DNA of 49,113 nucleotides from Longimycelium tulufanense (GCF_014645795.1 NZ_BMMK01000039.1:1-49113); one strand, 5' to 3'; positions 1-8,012 are shown, counted from the first letter of the stretch. Numbers and translations: made by a program. Notes: generated by a model from the sequence alone, not told the origin.

Positions 1-369
1 GGCACTGAGTAACCCCCTGACGTTCTCGAAGACAACGAGCGATGGACGCAGCCGGTCGACGGCGCGGGCCATGTGCGCCCACAGGCTCGAGCGGGTGCCG
101 GGTGTGAGTCCGGCCCGCCGGCCGGCGGAGCTGAGGTCCTGGCAGGGGAACCCGCCCACCAGAACCTCGACCGGTTCCACCGCGGACCAGGCGACCTGGC
201 TGATGTCGCCCAGGTTCGGGGGGTGCGGCCGGTGATGGGCCAACACCGCGGCGGCGGCCGGGTCGGAGTCGCAGTGCCACACCACGTTCCCGCCCAACAG
301 TGGGGCCACCGCGAGTTCGCACAGCCCGCCGTAGCCGGAGAACAGCGACCCGATCCGTACCCGGCTCAT
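1..369 (-). CDS. C5-cytosine DNA methyltransferase, N-terminal part (cut by window edge)
   Basis: Methylates cytosine at C5 in a specific DNA site using S-adenosylmethionine. The 123 visible residues carry motif I (SLFSGYGGL, residues 8-16), the catalytic motif IV (GGFPCQDLS, catalytic Cys76) and motif VI (FENVRG, about residue 114). The target-recognition domain lies beyond base 1. The ATG overlaps the TGA of the primase-polymerase gene by four bases, so the two are probably translationally coupled. No cognate endonuclease is visible, so it may be a solitary protective enzyme; a partner could lie outside the window. Confidence 0.93.
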   Translation of the reverse strand, partial: MSRVRIGSLFSGYGGLCELAVAPLLGGNVVWHCDSDPAAAAVLAHHRPHPPNLGDISQVAWSAVEPVEVLVGGFPCQDLSSAGRRAGLTPGTRSSLWAHMARAVDRLRPSLVVFENVRGLLSA

Positions 370-1346
370 GCCGCCCTCCCCCGGTCCGGCAGGCGACGGG
401 GGCGGCGGGCGCCGGCCCGGAGGCCGGAGGTGATGGTGGCCTCGGCCTGGCGCTGGGTGCAGCCACACGGGCCGGCGATGTGCCCGGCGGCAGCGTTCAG
501 CAGGACGCGGCGCACGTCCTCCTCGGCGAGTGCTCCGCCCGCGACGAGCTGGCCGAGCGCGACCGAGGCGAGGTACAGCGACCGGTTGTGCTCCCCGCCG
601 GGCGCCTCGGCCACCCGGGCGGTCTCGCCCGCGATCGCGGCGTCCAGGAACCGGGCCCGCCGGCCACTGCCCAGGTTGACCTCGACCGGCCTCTGGACGG
701 GCAGCGGCGGCGGGGCCAGCCGCTCGACCAACCAGCCCGGCAGCGGTACGGGATCGACGTCGGCGGTGACCTCGTAGCCGCTGTGGTCGGTGACGCTGCC
801 TGCGGCGACGACGTAGCCGCCGTGCCCGCGGGTGTCGACCTTCCACCCGAGCTGGCCGACCGTGCTGCGCAACAGCGGGGTGTCGGGTGCGGCGAAGTAC
901 AGGTGGACTCCGCCGCGGGCGGTCCGAACGGTGCGCGTGTCGAACGGGGGCAGTTGGCCGGCCTGCTCGGCGAGCAGGATCAGCACGTCTTCCCCGCAGG
1001 TGGCGTCCTGTTTTGCCCACTCGGCCGGGGGTTTCTCGCCGGGCTTGGGGACGTCCAGGTCGACCACCAGCAGCCCGGCCGGGCCGGTGGCCAACCCGAT
1101 GTTCCAGGGCCCGGTCGCCCAACACTGGCGGATGCGGTCGGGGTCGGTGGTGGCCCGCTCTTCCCAGCCGAGGTGTCCATCCCGGCACGGGCCGGTGCGC
1201 CGGCAGCGGCGGGCGCCGTGCAGCACCGGATGCTTCTTGGTGCCCGGGGCGAGGGGGAAGACTGGCCATCCGCGGCTGGCTGCCTCCAGCGCGGCCTGCA
1301 TCAGCCGCTGGGTGGTGTCACTGGTGGTGTTCGTTGAGGTACTCAC
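366..1346 (-). CDS. Bifunctional DNA primase/polymerase (prim-pol domain)
   Basis: Predicted replication protein of the element, synthesising primers and DNA for its autonomous phase. The 326-residue protein matches the PF09250-type N-terminal domain: a GWPVFPL start motif (residues 26-32), the metal-binding motif VVDLDVP (94-100), GGVHLYF with the expected His (145-151) and a GGYVVAAGS motif further on. No helicase domain follows, so it probably works with a separate replication protein to the left. GTG start with AAGGG seven bases upstream. It overlaps the downstream methyltransferase start and is separated from traB by the repeat-rich gap at 1347-1576. Confidence 0.92.
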   Translation of the reverse strand: MSTSTNTTSDTTQRLMQAALEAASRGWPVFPLAPGTKKHPVLHGARRCRRTGPCRDGHLGWEERATTDPDRIRQCWATGPWNIGLATGPAGLLVVDLDVPKPGEKPPAEWAKQDATCGEDVLILLAEQAGQLPPFDTRTVRTARGGVHLYFAAPDTPLLRSTVGQLGWKVDTRGHGGYVVAAGSVTDHSGYEVTADVDPVPLPGWLVERLAPPPLPVQRPVEVNLGSGRRARFLDAAIAGETARVAEAPGGEHNRSLYLASVALGQLVAGGALAEEDVRRVLLNAAAGHIAGPCGCTQRQAEATITSGLRAGARRPRRLPDRGRAA

Positions 1347-1410
1347 GATCCGGCCCTTTCGTCACTGTCTGTAGTTGCTGGTGGGTGTGGGGTGTCATCG
1401 CGGCACCTGG

Positions 1411-1592
1411 GGAGGGAGCCGCGTGACGGCGTGCGAACAGGGGTTGTGGAGGGGTGGAGAGGGTGTGTGTGGGGGTGGGTCCCTCGCCTCCCTCGGCCCT
1501 GTTTTGGCCGGTCAGGTTGGGGGAGGCGGGTGAGGGAGGGGGTGAGGGAGTTCTCCCTCATCCCGTGGGTGCTCCCTCAGTCGTCTCCCTCG
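1411..1592. repeat. Seven GAGGGAG heptamers downstream of traB; candidate transfer (clt-like) locus
   Basis: The heptamer GAGGGAG occurs on the plus strand at 1412-1418, 1532-1538 and 1544-1550, and inverted at 1488-1494, 1553-1559, 1572-1578 and 1585-1591. The copies at 1543-1560 form a perfect 18-bp palindrome of TGAGGGAG arms around TT, and the copy at 1572 overlaps the traB stop codon. TraB proteins of Streptomyces plasmids bind short repeated 8-mers in a clt locus near traB, which makes this the best candidate here. This 230-bp gap has no credible gene. Confidence 0.6.
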
Positions 1593-3823
1593 CCCGGGGT
1601 GTCCTCACTGTCCGGTGAACTGTCACGTTCGGTGAGGGCTTCGCGGATGCGGGCCGCGCTGATCTGCATCAGCCCCTGGGTCTTGTAGGGCGCGGCGTGG
1701 TGTGCGGTGAGGAACGCGGTGAGGTCTTGCAGCGTCCAGTCGCCGTAGGTGGCGCGGTCGCGTTCGATCAGCCGCTGCAGGACGTGTTGGCTGGGCATCC
1801 GCGGGGCTTGGCCGAGGACCGCGGCGATGTCGGCCAGCGGGTCGGCCTCGGGCCGGACGGGGCCGGGTGCGGTGGCGTGGATGCCGTGCTGCTGGCGTAG
1901 GTGCATTGCGCGTTGGGTGATGCGGTGCACTTCGGGTGGGGACACGTAGAAGGTGCGCAGTAGGCCGGGTGTGGCGGTGAAGCCCCGTTGCATGCAGGTG
2001 CCGACGTCCCCGGGCCCTTCGTCGGTCTTGGGGGTGAGGCCCACCGCGGAGATGCCGGCCTTGTAGGAGCCGGTGCCCAGCACGGCGTCGTTACCGTTCT
2101 GGTCGCCGATGGCGAAGCACGCCTTGTTGCTGGCCACCGTGATGAGCTTGCGGGGCAGGGCGTCCTTGGAGGGCTCGGGGGTGAGGAACATCAACGTGAC
2201 GGCGTACTTGCGGGCCGTGGTCATCAGTTTCGAGGCGAGTTCGATGGCGGTCTTGCCGTGTTCGCCGAGGAACAGGTTCTGGCACTCGTCCACCACCACG
2301 ATGCGGGGCCGCAACCGCGCATCGGTCTCGGCCAAGGCCCGGGTGACCGCCCGCTCGGTCCCGTGCTCCCGCAGCGCTTGGCCCCGCAGGGTCAACTCGT
2401 CGTAGAGCTGCTCCAGCAACGCCATACAGGGCCCCGCGGTTTCGTGTTCGGGGCCGGTGACCAGGGACCGCAGGCGCGGTTGCATGGGCTCGTAGTCGAC
2501 GTTGTCGGCCATGACCACCACGTCGATGTCGACCAGCGGGTCGAGCATCGCCCCGCACAGCAGGGTGATCACCAGGGTGGACTTGCCCGAGCCCATCATG
2601 CCGCCCACCACGTAGTTGGCCTCGAACAACCGGCCGCGCACCACGTCGCCCTTGATGGTGACCCCCACCGGGATGCCGGCGAAGTAGTCGGCGCTGGCGT
2701 GCTCCAGGTCCTCTAGGAGCGGCCACGGGTCCACCGGGCCGGACAGCGCCCCGGGTTTGGCCACCCACAGATCCAGCACGCTGGGCTGGGGTTCGGTGGG
2801 CCACACCTCGATCGGGAAGCGCACCAGGTTGTGCGCGAGCATGGTCTTGCGCTTGACGATCTCCTCCACCGGGCAGGCCGGGGGCAGGTCGAGCTGGGCC
2901 CGCCACCCCTTACCGTCCAGGGTGGGCGGCATCCGGAACCGGATGCGCCACCCCTCCTTGAGCGCCTGCTGGAAACCCCGGATGTTGAGGTTGCGCAGCG
3001 CGTTGACGAGGGTGCCCTCATCCGGCAGCCCGTCCATCACGTCCCCGTCACCGGCGGTGGGGGCGGCCAGCCACGGCGGCATCTCCGCCCGGGTGCGGCC
3101 CTGCCAGTACAGGTAGGCCACCGCCGCGACCGTGCCCCCGGCTGCCAGCACCACCCCGTAGGTGGCCAGGAACCACACGGTGAACGCGATGGCGTCCAAC
3201 ACTGCGGTGATGGGTGCGATCACGTCGGCCAGCTGACCGGAGTTGATCGCCAGGACGATCCCGAGTACCAGCAGAAACCCGGCCAGGCCGGTCAGCCCCA
3301 CCACCCCGGCGGTGATCCACCGACCGGGTGCGGCGATCCAGTCCATCACCCGCTGGTGGCGGCGCTGTTTCTCCGCCACGTCGGCTTCCTGCCAGTACCG
3401 CAGGGCTTCCTGGTCACCGGCGGCCTCCGCGGCGTGCATCTGCCGCTCGTACCGGCTGGCGCCGTGGGTGTCCCGCCACCGCCGCACTACCACCCCGATC
3501 CCGGCGATCGGGTAGGCCACCGCGTGCCGCACCAGCGTTTTGGTGCGCTTGTGCGTCACCGCGGTTTTCACACCCCGGTAGACGGTGACCGCGTCGTGGG
3601 CATAGCCCCGGTACCGCTCGACCGCCTGGGCCCGTTGGCTGGTGAGCCGCCGGTACTCGTCCTCGGTGAGCAGTTCGCCCTCAACGACGTCACCGGTGGT
3701 CTCCGGCGGCCGGGTGGTGGCCTGCGGGGGGACCGGCAGGTAGTGCACCCGCGCCAACTCGTTCGCCCTGCTTTCGCGCTCGGTGCCCTCCGGCACCGTG
3801 GCGTCGTGCTCTCGGTTGCTCAT
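1577..3823 (-). CDS. traB: TraB/FtsK-SpoIIIE type conjugative DNA translocase
   Basis: Hexameric ATPase expected to move double-stranded element DNA between mycelial cells; one such protein suffices for transfer in AICEs. 748 residues: a charged N-terminal region, two membrane segments (about 169-193 and 209-240), a linker, then the motor domain with Walker A GGMMGSGKST (407-416) and Walker B RIVVVDECQ (507-515), and a C-terminal region (about 680-735) that could be the winged-helix DNA-binding domain. An upstream in-frame start would run through the neighbouring gene; the ATG at 3823 has GGAGGGAT upstream and a four-base ATGA overlap with that gene. The symbol reflects the family role, not a named ortholog. 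Confidence 0.92.
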   Translation of the reverse strand: MSNREHDATVPEGTERESRANELARVHYLPVPPQATTRPPETTGDVVEGELLTEDEYRRLTSQRAQAVERYRGYAHDAVTVYRGVKTAVTHKRTKTLVRHAVAYPIAGIGVVVRRWRDTHGASRYERQMHAAEAAGDQEALRYWQEADVAEKQRRHQRVMDWIAAPGRWITAGVVGLTGLAGFLLVLGIVLAINSGQLADVIAPITAVLDAIAFTVWFLATYGVVLAAGGTVAAVAYLYWQGRTRAEMPPWLAAPTAGDGDVMDGLPDEGTLVNALRNLNIRGFQQALKEGWRIRFRMPPTLDGKGWRAQLDLPPACPVEEIVKRKTMLAHNLVRFPIEVWPTEPQPSVLDLWVAKPGALSGPVDPWPLLEDLEHASADYFAGIPVGVTIKGDVVRGRLFEANYVVGGMMGSGKSTLVITLLCGAMLDPLVDIDVVVMADNVDYEPMQPRLRSLVTGPEHETAGPCMALLEQLYDELTLRGQALREHGTERAVTRALAETDARLRPRIVVVDECQNLFLGEHGKTAIELASKLMTTARKYAVTLMFLTPEPSKDALPRKLITVASNKACFAIGDQNGNDAVLGTGSYKAGISAVGLTPKTDEGPGDVGTCMQRGFTATPGLLRTFYVSPPEVHRITQRAMHLRQQHGIHATAPGPVRPEADPLADIAAVLGQAPRMPSQHVLQRLIERDRATYGDWTLQDLTAFLTAHHAAPYKTQGLMQISAARIREALTERDSSPDSEDTPGEGDD

Positions 3824-4191
3824 GCCCTCGATCCCTCCTCGTCCTCCTCGTTGGTGGTGCCGGACAGCGGCGGTGGCGCGGTGCGGACCGCGCCGCGCAG
3901 TGCGCGGCGCTGCCGGGCACCCCGAATCTCGTGCACGAGCCATCCCGTGCCGCAGGCCAGGGCCAGCACGGCGCACCAGCGGTTCCACACCACCGCGGCC
4001 ACCAGGGGGCCGGCGACCCCGGCCAACTCGACCGCGTGCCAGCCCACCCAGGCCAGTGCCCGGTCGGCGGCAGCACGCCCGTCCTCGGGCACTGCGGGGG
4101 TGGCGTCGGGGCGCGGAACCACCACACCGGAAGCCCGCTCGTCACGGCCGGCCCCCTCGGGTGGGGCCGGGATGTTGTGGGGGGTGGTCAT
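3820..4191 (-). CDS. Small membrane protein of the transfer operon
   Basis: 123 residues with an acidic, proline-rich N-terminus, two adjacent hydrophobic segments (about 50-67 and 70-86) and a charged tail ending in an acidic cluster. ATGA overlaps on both sides, with the larger membrane protein upstream and traB downstream, point to co-translation. Position and topology suggest a spread (Spd)-type or TraB-accessory role, but I recognise no family motif. Confidence 0.75.
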   Translation of the reverse strand: MTTPHNIPAPPEGAGRDERASGVVVPRPDATPAVPEDGRAAADRALAWVGWHAVELAGVAGPLVAAVVWNRWCAVLALACGTGWLVHEIRGARQRRALRGAVRTAPPPLSGTTNEEDEEGSRA

Positions 4192-5162
4192 CGGGCACCG
4201 CCCTTCAGTGCGTCGCGGACCTGGCGGGCGGTGTCGGTGCCGACCTCCAGTGCGCGGCGCAGCGCCTTGGCCCCGGGGTTGGCCGGCAGTTCCCCGGCCG
4301 CGATCAACTCACGGGCGCGGGCCACATACCGGGCCAGCCGGGCCCGGTGCTGGGCCAGCACCACCTCGGCGCGGCCGGTGCCGTTTGCGCTGTACTTTCG
4401 GCCAGTACCCCCCGCGGTATCCCCACCCTGGGGGAGTCCGTGGTCCAGGGCGGTGAACGCTGCCCAGATGATCGGTAACGCGGTCACGATCGCCACCGCG
4501 ATGATCGGGCCGAGCAGATGCAGCACCAGGATCGGGAACCGGAACGGCTCGGCCACGAACGGCAGGTGCGGGAAGGCGTTCATGCCCAACGTCAGGCCCA
4601 GGAACAACCACTCGATCCGCCGCAGGGTCGGGTGGGTCAGCGGCCGGCCGCGGATCGCCAGGTACGCCTTCGCCCCGACTACGGTGAGCAGGCCGAGCGA
4701 CAGGAACGGCTCGACGAACCAGGCGAACACCCACTCGGCAGACCAGGCCGGGGCCCCGTCGGCGGCGAAGGTCTGCACCCCGGCGGTCGACCAGGCCAGG
4801 GCCAAACCCAGCGCCACCAACGCGGCCCCGGTGAGACACCGCAACACTCGGGCGGCGTGATAGGCCCGGGCGGCCGGGTCCTGGCCCAACATGTGGAGCC
4901 GGGCGGCTTCGGTGGCGCGTTGCCGGCGCTTGCGGACCTTCGGGGTGTCGATGTGCAGGGGCACCGGGTCGGCTTGTAGCTCGGCCAGCAGGTGCGCCTC
5001 GTCGACCTCGGCGGCCAGCTTCTCGACCCGCCGGGTCCAGCCCGGCGCCTGGCCCGGCTGGGCCGGTGTGGGCGGGGTCTGCGCGGTCAGGAACCGCTCC
5101 AATTCGGCTAGGCCGCGGTCGACGTCGCGGCCGAAGTCGTCGGCACCGTTGAGTGTGCTCAT
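4188..5162 (-). CDS. Multipass membrane protein, SpdB-like candidate
   Basis: 324 residues: a soluble N-terminal third, four hydrophobic segments (roughly residues 110-250) and a basic soluble C-terminus. The layout resembles the multipass membrane proteins found beside traB in Streptomyces plasmids and AICEs (SpdB2/DUF2637-like), which help intramycelial spread; that assignment rests on context and topology, not on a diagnostic motif. The start at 5162 is chosen because longer in-frame extensions run through the upstream gene and this ATG makes a four-base overlap with that gene's stop. Confidence 0.7.
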   Translation of the reverse strand: MSTLNGADDFGRDVDRGLAELERFLTAQTPPTPAQPGQAPGWTRRVEKLAAEVDEAHLLAELQADPVPLHIDTPKVRKRRQRATEAARLHMLGQDPAARAYHAARVLRCLTGAALVALGLALAWSTAGVQTFAADGAPAWSAEWVFAWFVEPFLSLGLLTVVGAKAYLAIRGRPLTHPTLRRIEWLFLGLTLGMNAFPHLPFVAEPFRFPILVLHLLGPIIAVAIVTALPIIWAAFTALDHGLPQGGDTAGGTGRKYSANGTGRAEVVLAQHRARLARYVARARELIAAGELPANPGAKALRRALEVGTDTARQVRDALKGGAR

Positions 5163-5503
5163 CGCCGGACCTCCCTTGCGGCAGCACGGACACGGGTCGG
5201 TAGGGACAGCAGCCGGGCGACGGTGGCGCCGGCCAGCAACGCCGGCAGGCCCAGCGCCACGGCGGTCACCAGGCGGTCCTCGGTACGGATCAGGACGGCC
5301 CACTGCACGGCCACGATGAGGGCGGCGGCCAGCACGGCCCGCCCGGCCGCCGTGCCGGTGCGGGTCAGGCGTTGGGTGCGCAGGACCGCCGTGCGGCCGC
5401 TGCGCCGGCCGGACCGCCAGGTGGCCAGCAGCAGGCCGAGCAGGGCCAGCGCCCCGGCACCGGCCACCACCACGGCCACCGTGGTGGGGTTGTGGGGGGT
5501 CAT
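5159..5503 (-). CDS. Small membrane protein
   Basis: 114 residues with three hydrophobic stretches (about 8-27, 56-73 and 80-98) separated by an Arg-rich loop; a basic tail ends the protein. Four-base overlaps join it to the genes on both sides, placing it in the transfer block with the SpdB-like protein and traB. No family recognised; a third component of the membrane spread complex is a reasonable guess from position alone. Confidence 0.7.
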   Translation of the reverse strand: MTPHNPTTVAVVVAGAGALALLGLLLATWRSGRRSGRTAVLRTQRLTRTGTAAGRAVLAAALIVAVQWAVLIRTEDRLVTAVALGLPALLAGATVARLLSLPTRVRAAAREVRR

Positions 5504-5640
5504 CGCGCACCCCCGGCCGTGCGCGGACCGGCATAGAAGCCGGTGGTGGCCAGCACCGGCCCGCGGGCGGCGGGAAGGGTCATCGAGCGCGGCACGGCCC
5601 GGCTCCCGGTCGTTTGCCGCGCCCCAGGCGTGGTTGCCAT
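5500..5640 (-). CDS. 46-residue hypothetical protein
   Basis: Short basic peptide rich in Ala, Arg, Gly and Thr with no membrane segment. The ATG at 5640 lies nine bases from a GAGGAG site and the stop overlaps the next gene's ATG; an alternative ATG eight codons upstream (5664) would put the Shine-Dalgarno inside the gene. It opens the transfer block and is preceded by repeat copy A. Function unknown. Confidence 0.5.
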   Translation of the reverse strand: MATTPGARQTTGSRAVPRSMTLPAARGPVLATTGFYAGPRTAGGAR

Positions 5641-5682
5641 GCTGAAGCTCTCCTCACTACTCATCGGGTGGTGGAGGTGGTG

Positions 5683-5726
5683 CCCGGCCCGGCGGGCGTT
5701 CTTGGCGGGACAGCCGCCGGGCCGGG
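5683..5726 (-). repeat. Intergenic hairpin repeat, copy A
   Basis: First of four related 42-46 bp palindromic elements in the minus-strand operon (others at 8051, 8931 and 9508). Read on the minus strand it starts seven bases after a stop codon and forms a perfect 13-bp stem (CCCGGCCCGGCGG with its complement) around a loop beginning CTGTCCCGCC. About 40 bases later comes TAGTGAGGAG, the Shine-Dalgarno of the next gene. Confidence 0.8.
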
Positions 5727-5732
5727 GCAGGG

Positions 5733-6122
5733 TCAGGCACTCGCGCGCGCCGCAGCCTCGGCGTCGGAGTTGCGCTCGTACCAGCGCAGCGCCCAGCCCT
5801 CCAGGGCGTCCGGGCTGTGCTGGAACGAGATCGCGGGGTCGTGCTCGAAGTCGCGGGCCATTCGTGCGGCCAACGCCTGGCTGGGAACCCAGACCGGCAG
5901 GCCCAGCGGCGGGAACAGGCGCAGTACCTGCCAGCGGTCCAGCCGCACCCTCAGCGACGACTCGTGAGGCTCGACCAGGGGGGAGATCACCAGGTTGTCG
6001 CCCACCGTGAGGAAGGGGCGGGGAACCTCCCACATGACGCCGTTGATCTCGAAACGCATTCCGATGTAGACGAGCCTGCCGTGATCGGGGGCCACGGTGG
6101 TGAGCTGCTGATAGGTGCTCAC
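5733..6122 (-). CDS. Hypothetical protein of the element operon
   Basis: 129 residues, soluble, with several Trp and Pro residues and no motif I can assign. The chosen GTG at 6122 has AAGGAAT upstream; the longer in-frame ATG at 6206 would start inside the perfect hairpin at 6172-6209 and is less likely. Flanked by that hairpin upstream and repeat copy A downstream, so it may form an independently controlled cassette. Confidence 0.65.
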   Translation of the reverse strand: MSTYQQLTTVAPDHGRLVYIGMRFEINGVMWEVPRPFLTVGDNLVISPLVEPHESSLRVRLDRWQVLRLFPPLGLPVWVPSQALAARMARDFEHDPAISFQHSPDALEGWALRWYERNSDAEAAARASA

Positions 6123-6171
6123 GGGAGGGATTCCTTTCCGTCGTAGGGGTTTCTGTGGGTCCTGGCGGACC

Positions 6172-6209
6172 GGGATGCCGCACCGGCGCACCGGCCGGTG
6201 CGGCATCCC
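6172..6209. terminator. Perfect 16-bp inverted repeat, probable transcription terminator
   Basis: GGGATGCCGCACCGGC is followed after a six-base loop by its exact complement. There is no T-run, as is usual for actinobacterial terminators. It lies 34 bases after the stop of the Cys-rich gene ending at 6243 and separates it from the next gene. Confidence 0.6.
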
Positions 6210-6242
6210 TCGTGTGTCAGGCGTAACCAGGGGACAGGGGAC

Positions 6243-6596
6243 TCAGCAGGACCAGCGCTGCACACAGCCCGGACACCAGATCTCGGTGCGGTCGTGCCGG
6301 ATCAGCCACGGCCCGCGGCAGTCACGCGCCAACTCGGCCACCTCGGCGAACGTGGACCAATGGACGTCGGGGTCGTCGGCCGGCGTGCGGCAGCCGACAC
6401 AGACCGCCAGCAGGCACGGCAGGCCGAGCCGGACCGCATACAGCGCAATGCCGTCCTCGGTGACGTCGCGCCACTCGCTGACGATCGCTTGGAGCGCGGC
6501 CGACTGGCTGTCGTAGTGCGGCGGCTCCCACGAGATCCCCGCACCGTTGACCGGGCGCAGCTCCCAGCACGGGGCGGGGTAGGCAAGGACGGCCAT
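6243..6596 (-). CDS. Cys-rich hypothetical protein (possible zinc ribbon)
   Basis: 117 residues. Two CxxC motifs, CVGC (about residue 66) and CPGC (about 108), plus a C-terminal Cys suggest a zinc-ribbon fold; this is inferred from spacing only. ATG at 6596 overlaps the upstream stop codon (TGATG); a GTG three bases earlier is also possible. Last gene before the strong hairpin at 6172-6209. Function unknown. Confidence 0.65.
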   Translation of the reverse strand: MAVLAYPAPCWELRPVNGAGISWEPPHYDSQSAALQAIVSEWRDVTEDGIALYAVRLGLPCLLAVCVGCRTPADDPDVHWSTFAEVAELARDCRGPWLIRHDRTEIWCPGCVQRWSC

Positions 6597-6856
6597 CACG
6601 CACCCCGTCGGTTCCTGGCGTCGTCAGGGCCGGTGATGGCCTGCCACTGCTGGACTTCCGGCCTGGTGACCGCATACCCGGCGAGGGCGTGGAGCGCGGT
6701 CGCGGTGGCCTGCGCGGCGGTGAAGTGCGCCGTGGCGATGTGCGCGTAGAGCGCCTGGGTGTCGGTGCCGACCGAGAAGCCGTGGTCGACGTGCGTGCCG
6801 GTCTCGGCGGCGTGCAGGTACTTCTCACCTTCGTGGTAGTGCTCCGGCCCGGTCAC
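6596..6856 (-). CDS. Hypothetical protein, 86 residues
   Basis: His-rich N-terminus (residues 6-25) followed by an Ala/Thr-rich helix. GTG start with GGGAGG eight bases upstream, overlapping the previous stop by four bases. No family recognised; the position inside a tightly overlapping block indicates a real, co-translated gene. Confidence 0.65.
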   Translation of the reverse strand: MTGPEHYHEGEKYLHAAETGTHVDHGFSVGTDTQALYAHIATAHFTAAQATATALHALAGYAVTRPEVQQWQAITGPDDARNRRGA

Positions 6857-7038
6857 GGGATGCCTCCCTTGCTGTCTGGACTTGTGGCTGGTGGTGTGAT
6901 CTCGACGTAGACCCGGCCCCGGTCGCCGGGGCCTCGGTGGGGGTAGAAACGGCTGACCGAACAGACCGTGAACACCCGCGCCAGCCGCGTGAGCGCCTGC
7001 TCGACCTCAGCCCGAGGGCCTTCCACACGAATCCGCAT
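6853..7038 (-). CDS. Hypothetical protein, 61 residues
   Basis: Small basic protein with an amphipathic helix (about residues 8-22) and a beta-rich middle, ending in SKGGIP. The ATG at 7038 has GAGGTG upstream and lies one base after the upstream gene's stop; the stop overlaps the next gene's GTG. Longer in-frame extensions run into the upstream gene. Function unknown. Confidence 0.6.
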   Translation of the reverse strand: MRIRVEGPRAEVEQALTRLARVFTVCSVSRFYPHRGPGDRGRVYVEITPPATSPDSKGGIP

Positions 7039-7039
7039 G

Positions 7040-7414
7040 TCAGGACACCTCCCGCACCGCCGGTGCGGTGAGTCGGCGCTGCTCGTCACGCAGGCAGCGG
7101 GCGCAGTGCCGGAACTCGACCGTGCAACCGCCATCCGCGGCCCGGCCGGCACCACACGTGCCGCGGCAGCGGCACCGCCGCCACGGGGTGGGCCGGTGGC
7201 CCAGCACCGCACACTCCTCCGCGGCGGCACAGGCCGCGCACCAGAGCTGGCCGTTCGCGCGCACCCGCCACCCGGGGTCGGTGTGCGGGTCCTGCAGCAA
7301 CGCGGCCAGCGCGTCGGACTCCTCAGCGAAGTGCGTCGGACCGTTCGCGGTCCGTGCCCAGCGGGCCGCACACCGGTCGCACTCGACCACCACGGCACTG
7401 AGTCGACGGATCAT
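7040..7414 (-). CDS. Cys-rich hypothetical protein with several zinc-binding pairs
   Basis: 124 residues and at least eleven cysteines: CDRC near residue 12, CAAC near 59, then C68, CRCRGTC (81-87), C97 and CARC (104-107). Such spacing suggests two or three zinc-knuckle or ribbon modules and hence nucleic-acid or protein binding. ATG overlaps the upstream stop by four bases. It lies in the WhiB-containing block, where metal-binding regulators would be plausible; no named family. Confidence 0.65.
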   Translation of the reverse strand: MIRRLSAVVVECDRCAARWARTANGPTHFAEESDALAALLQDPHTDPGWRVRANGQLWCAACAAAEECAVLGHRPTPWRRCRCRGTCGAGRAADGGCTVEFRHCARCLRDEQRRLTAPAVREVS

Positions 7415-7695
7415 GACCTCACCCCGTCCGTGCGTGACGGGTCGAGTCGTCGCGCCTCCAGCCGCTGCATCCGGGCGGCGTCGTCCAACGCCTCCCACAA
7501 CACGCTGTCCACGGCCACCTCCCAGCTGGCGGCCGAATACACCGCGGCCAGCTCCCGCTGTGCCGCCGCGACCCGCCGCGACCACTGCTCAGACGGCACG
7601 CCGCGGTCCCGGACCGCCGCCGTCAACGCCTGGCGGGCCCGCCGAAACCGGGCCTCGATCTCCTGTGGCAGCCTCAGCTCATCCACGGTGCTCAC
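7411..7695 (-). CDS. Hypothetical helical protein downstream of whiB-like gene
   Basis: 94 residues, predicted largely alpha-helical and charged, beginning STVDELRLP. GTG start at 7695 overlaps the WhiB stop codon (GTGA) and its own stop overlaps the next ATG, so it is translated with both. No recognised domain. Confidence 0.65.
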   Translation of the reverse strand: MSTVDELRLPQEIEARFRRARQALTAAVRDRGVPSEQWSRRVAAAQRELAAVYSAASWEVAVDSVLWEALDDAARMQRLEARRLDPSRTDGVRS

Positions 7696-8012
7696 CCGGC
7701 CTTCGGCAACTCGCGGCGGCGCAGCTCCCGTCGCTCGCCGGCGTCCAGGCCGCCCCACACCCCGGAGTCCTCCCCGACCTGCAGCGCCCAGGCCCGGCAC
7801 TCCAAGATCACCGGACACCGCCGGCACACCGCCTTGGCCTCGGCGATCTGCCACTGCGCCAACGGGCCCTCACCGACCGGGAAAAACAACTCCGGGTCCT
7901 GCGTCCGGCAGGCCGCCGCCGACCGCCAGTCACGATCCAGGCCGGCCGGGGCGACCGGATTCACCGCAGCCGAGCCCAAAATCGCCTCGGCACCGGTACG
8001 ACGTCGGGACAT
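7692..8012 (-). CDS. WhiB-family iron-sulfur transcriptional regulator
   Basis: WhiB proteins bind a [4Fe-4S] cluster and modulate transcription with the main sigma factor. The 106 residues contain the four cluster cysteines (C35, C63, C66, C72, the CxxCxxxxxC pattern), the GVWGG turn (84-88) and a basic C-terminus for DNA binding. The ATG at 8012 has a strong GGAGGA site. It follows repeat copy B and leads a block of overlapping small genes. Mobile elements and phages of actinobacteria often carry WhiB-like genes; the target here is unknown. Confidence 0.95.
   Translation of the reverse strand: MSRRRTGAEAILGSAAVNPVAPAGLDRDWRSAAACRTQDPELFFPVGEGPLAQWQIAEAKAVCRRCPVILECRAWALQVGEDSGVWGGLDAGERRELRRRELPKAG

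Noticed and set aside
2831-4456. 541-codon plus-strand frame over traB and its neighbour
   Set aside because: Runs antisense to traB and the adjacent membrane protein genes, which have overlapping stop-start signals and recognisable features.
6122-6206. Longer start (6206) for the gene at 5733-6122
   Set aside because: The extension begins inside the perfect hairpin at 6172-6209 and lacks a ribosome site; the GTG at 6122 is better placed.
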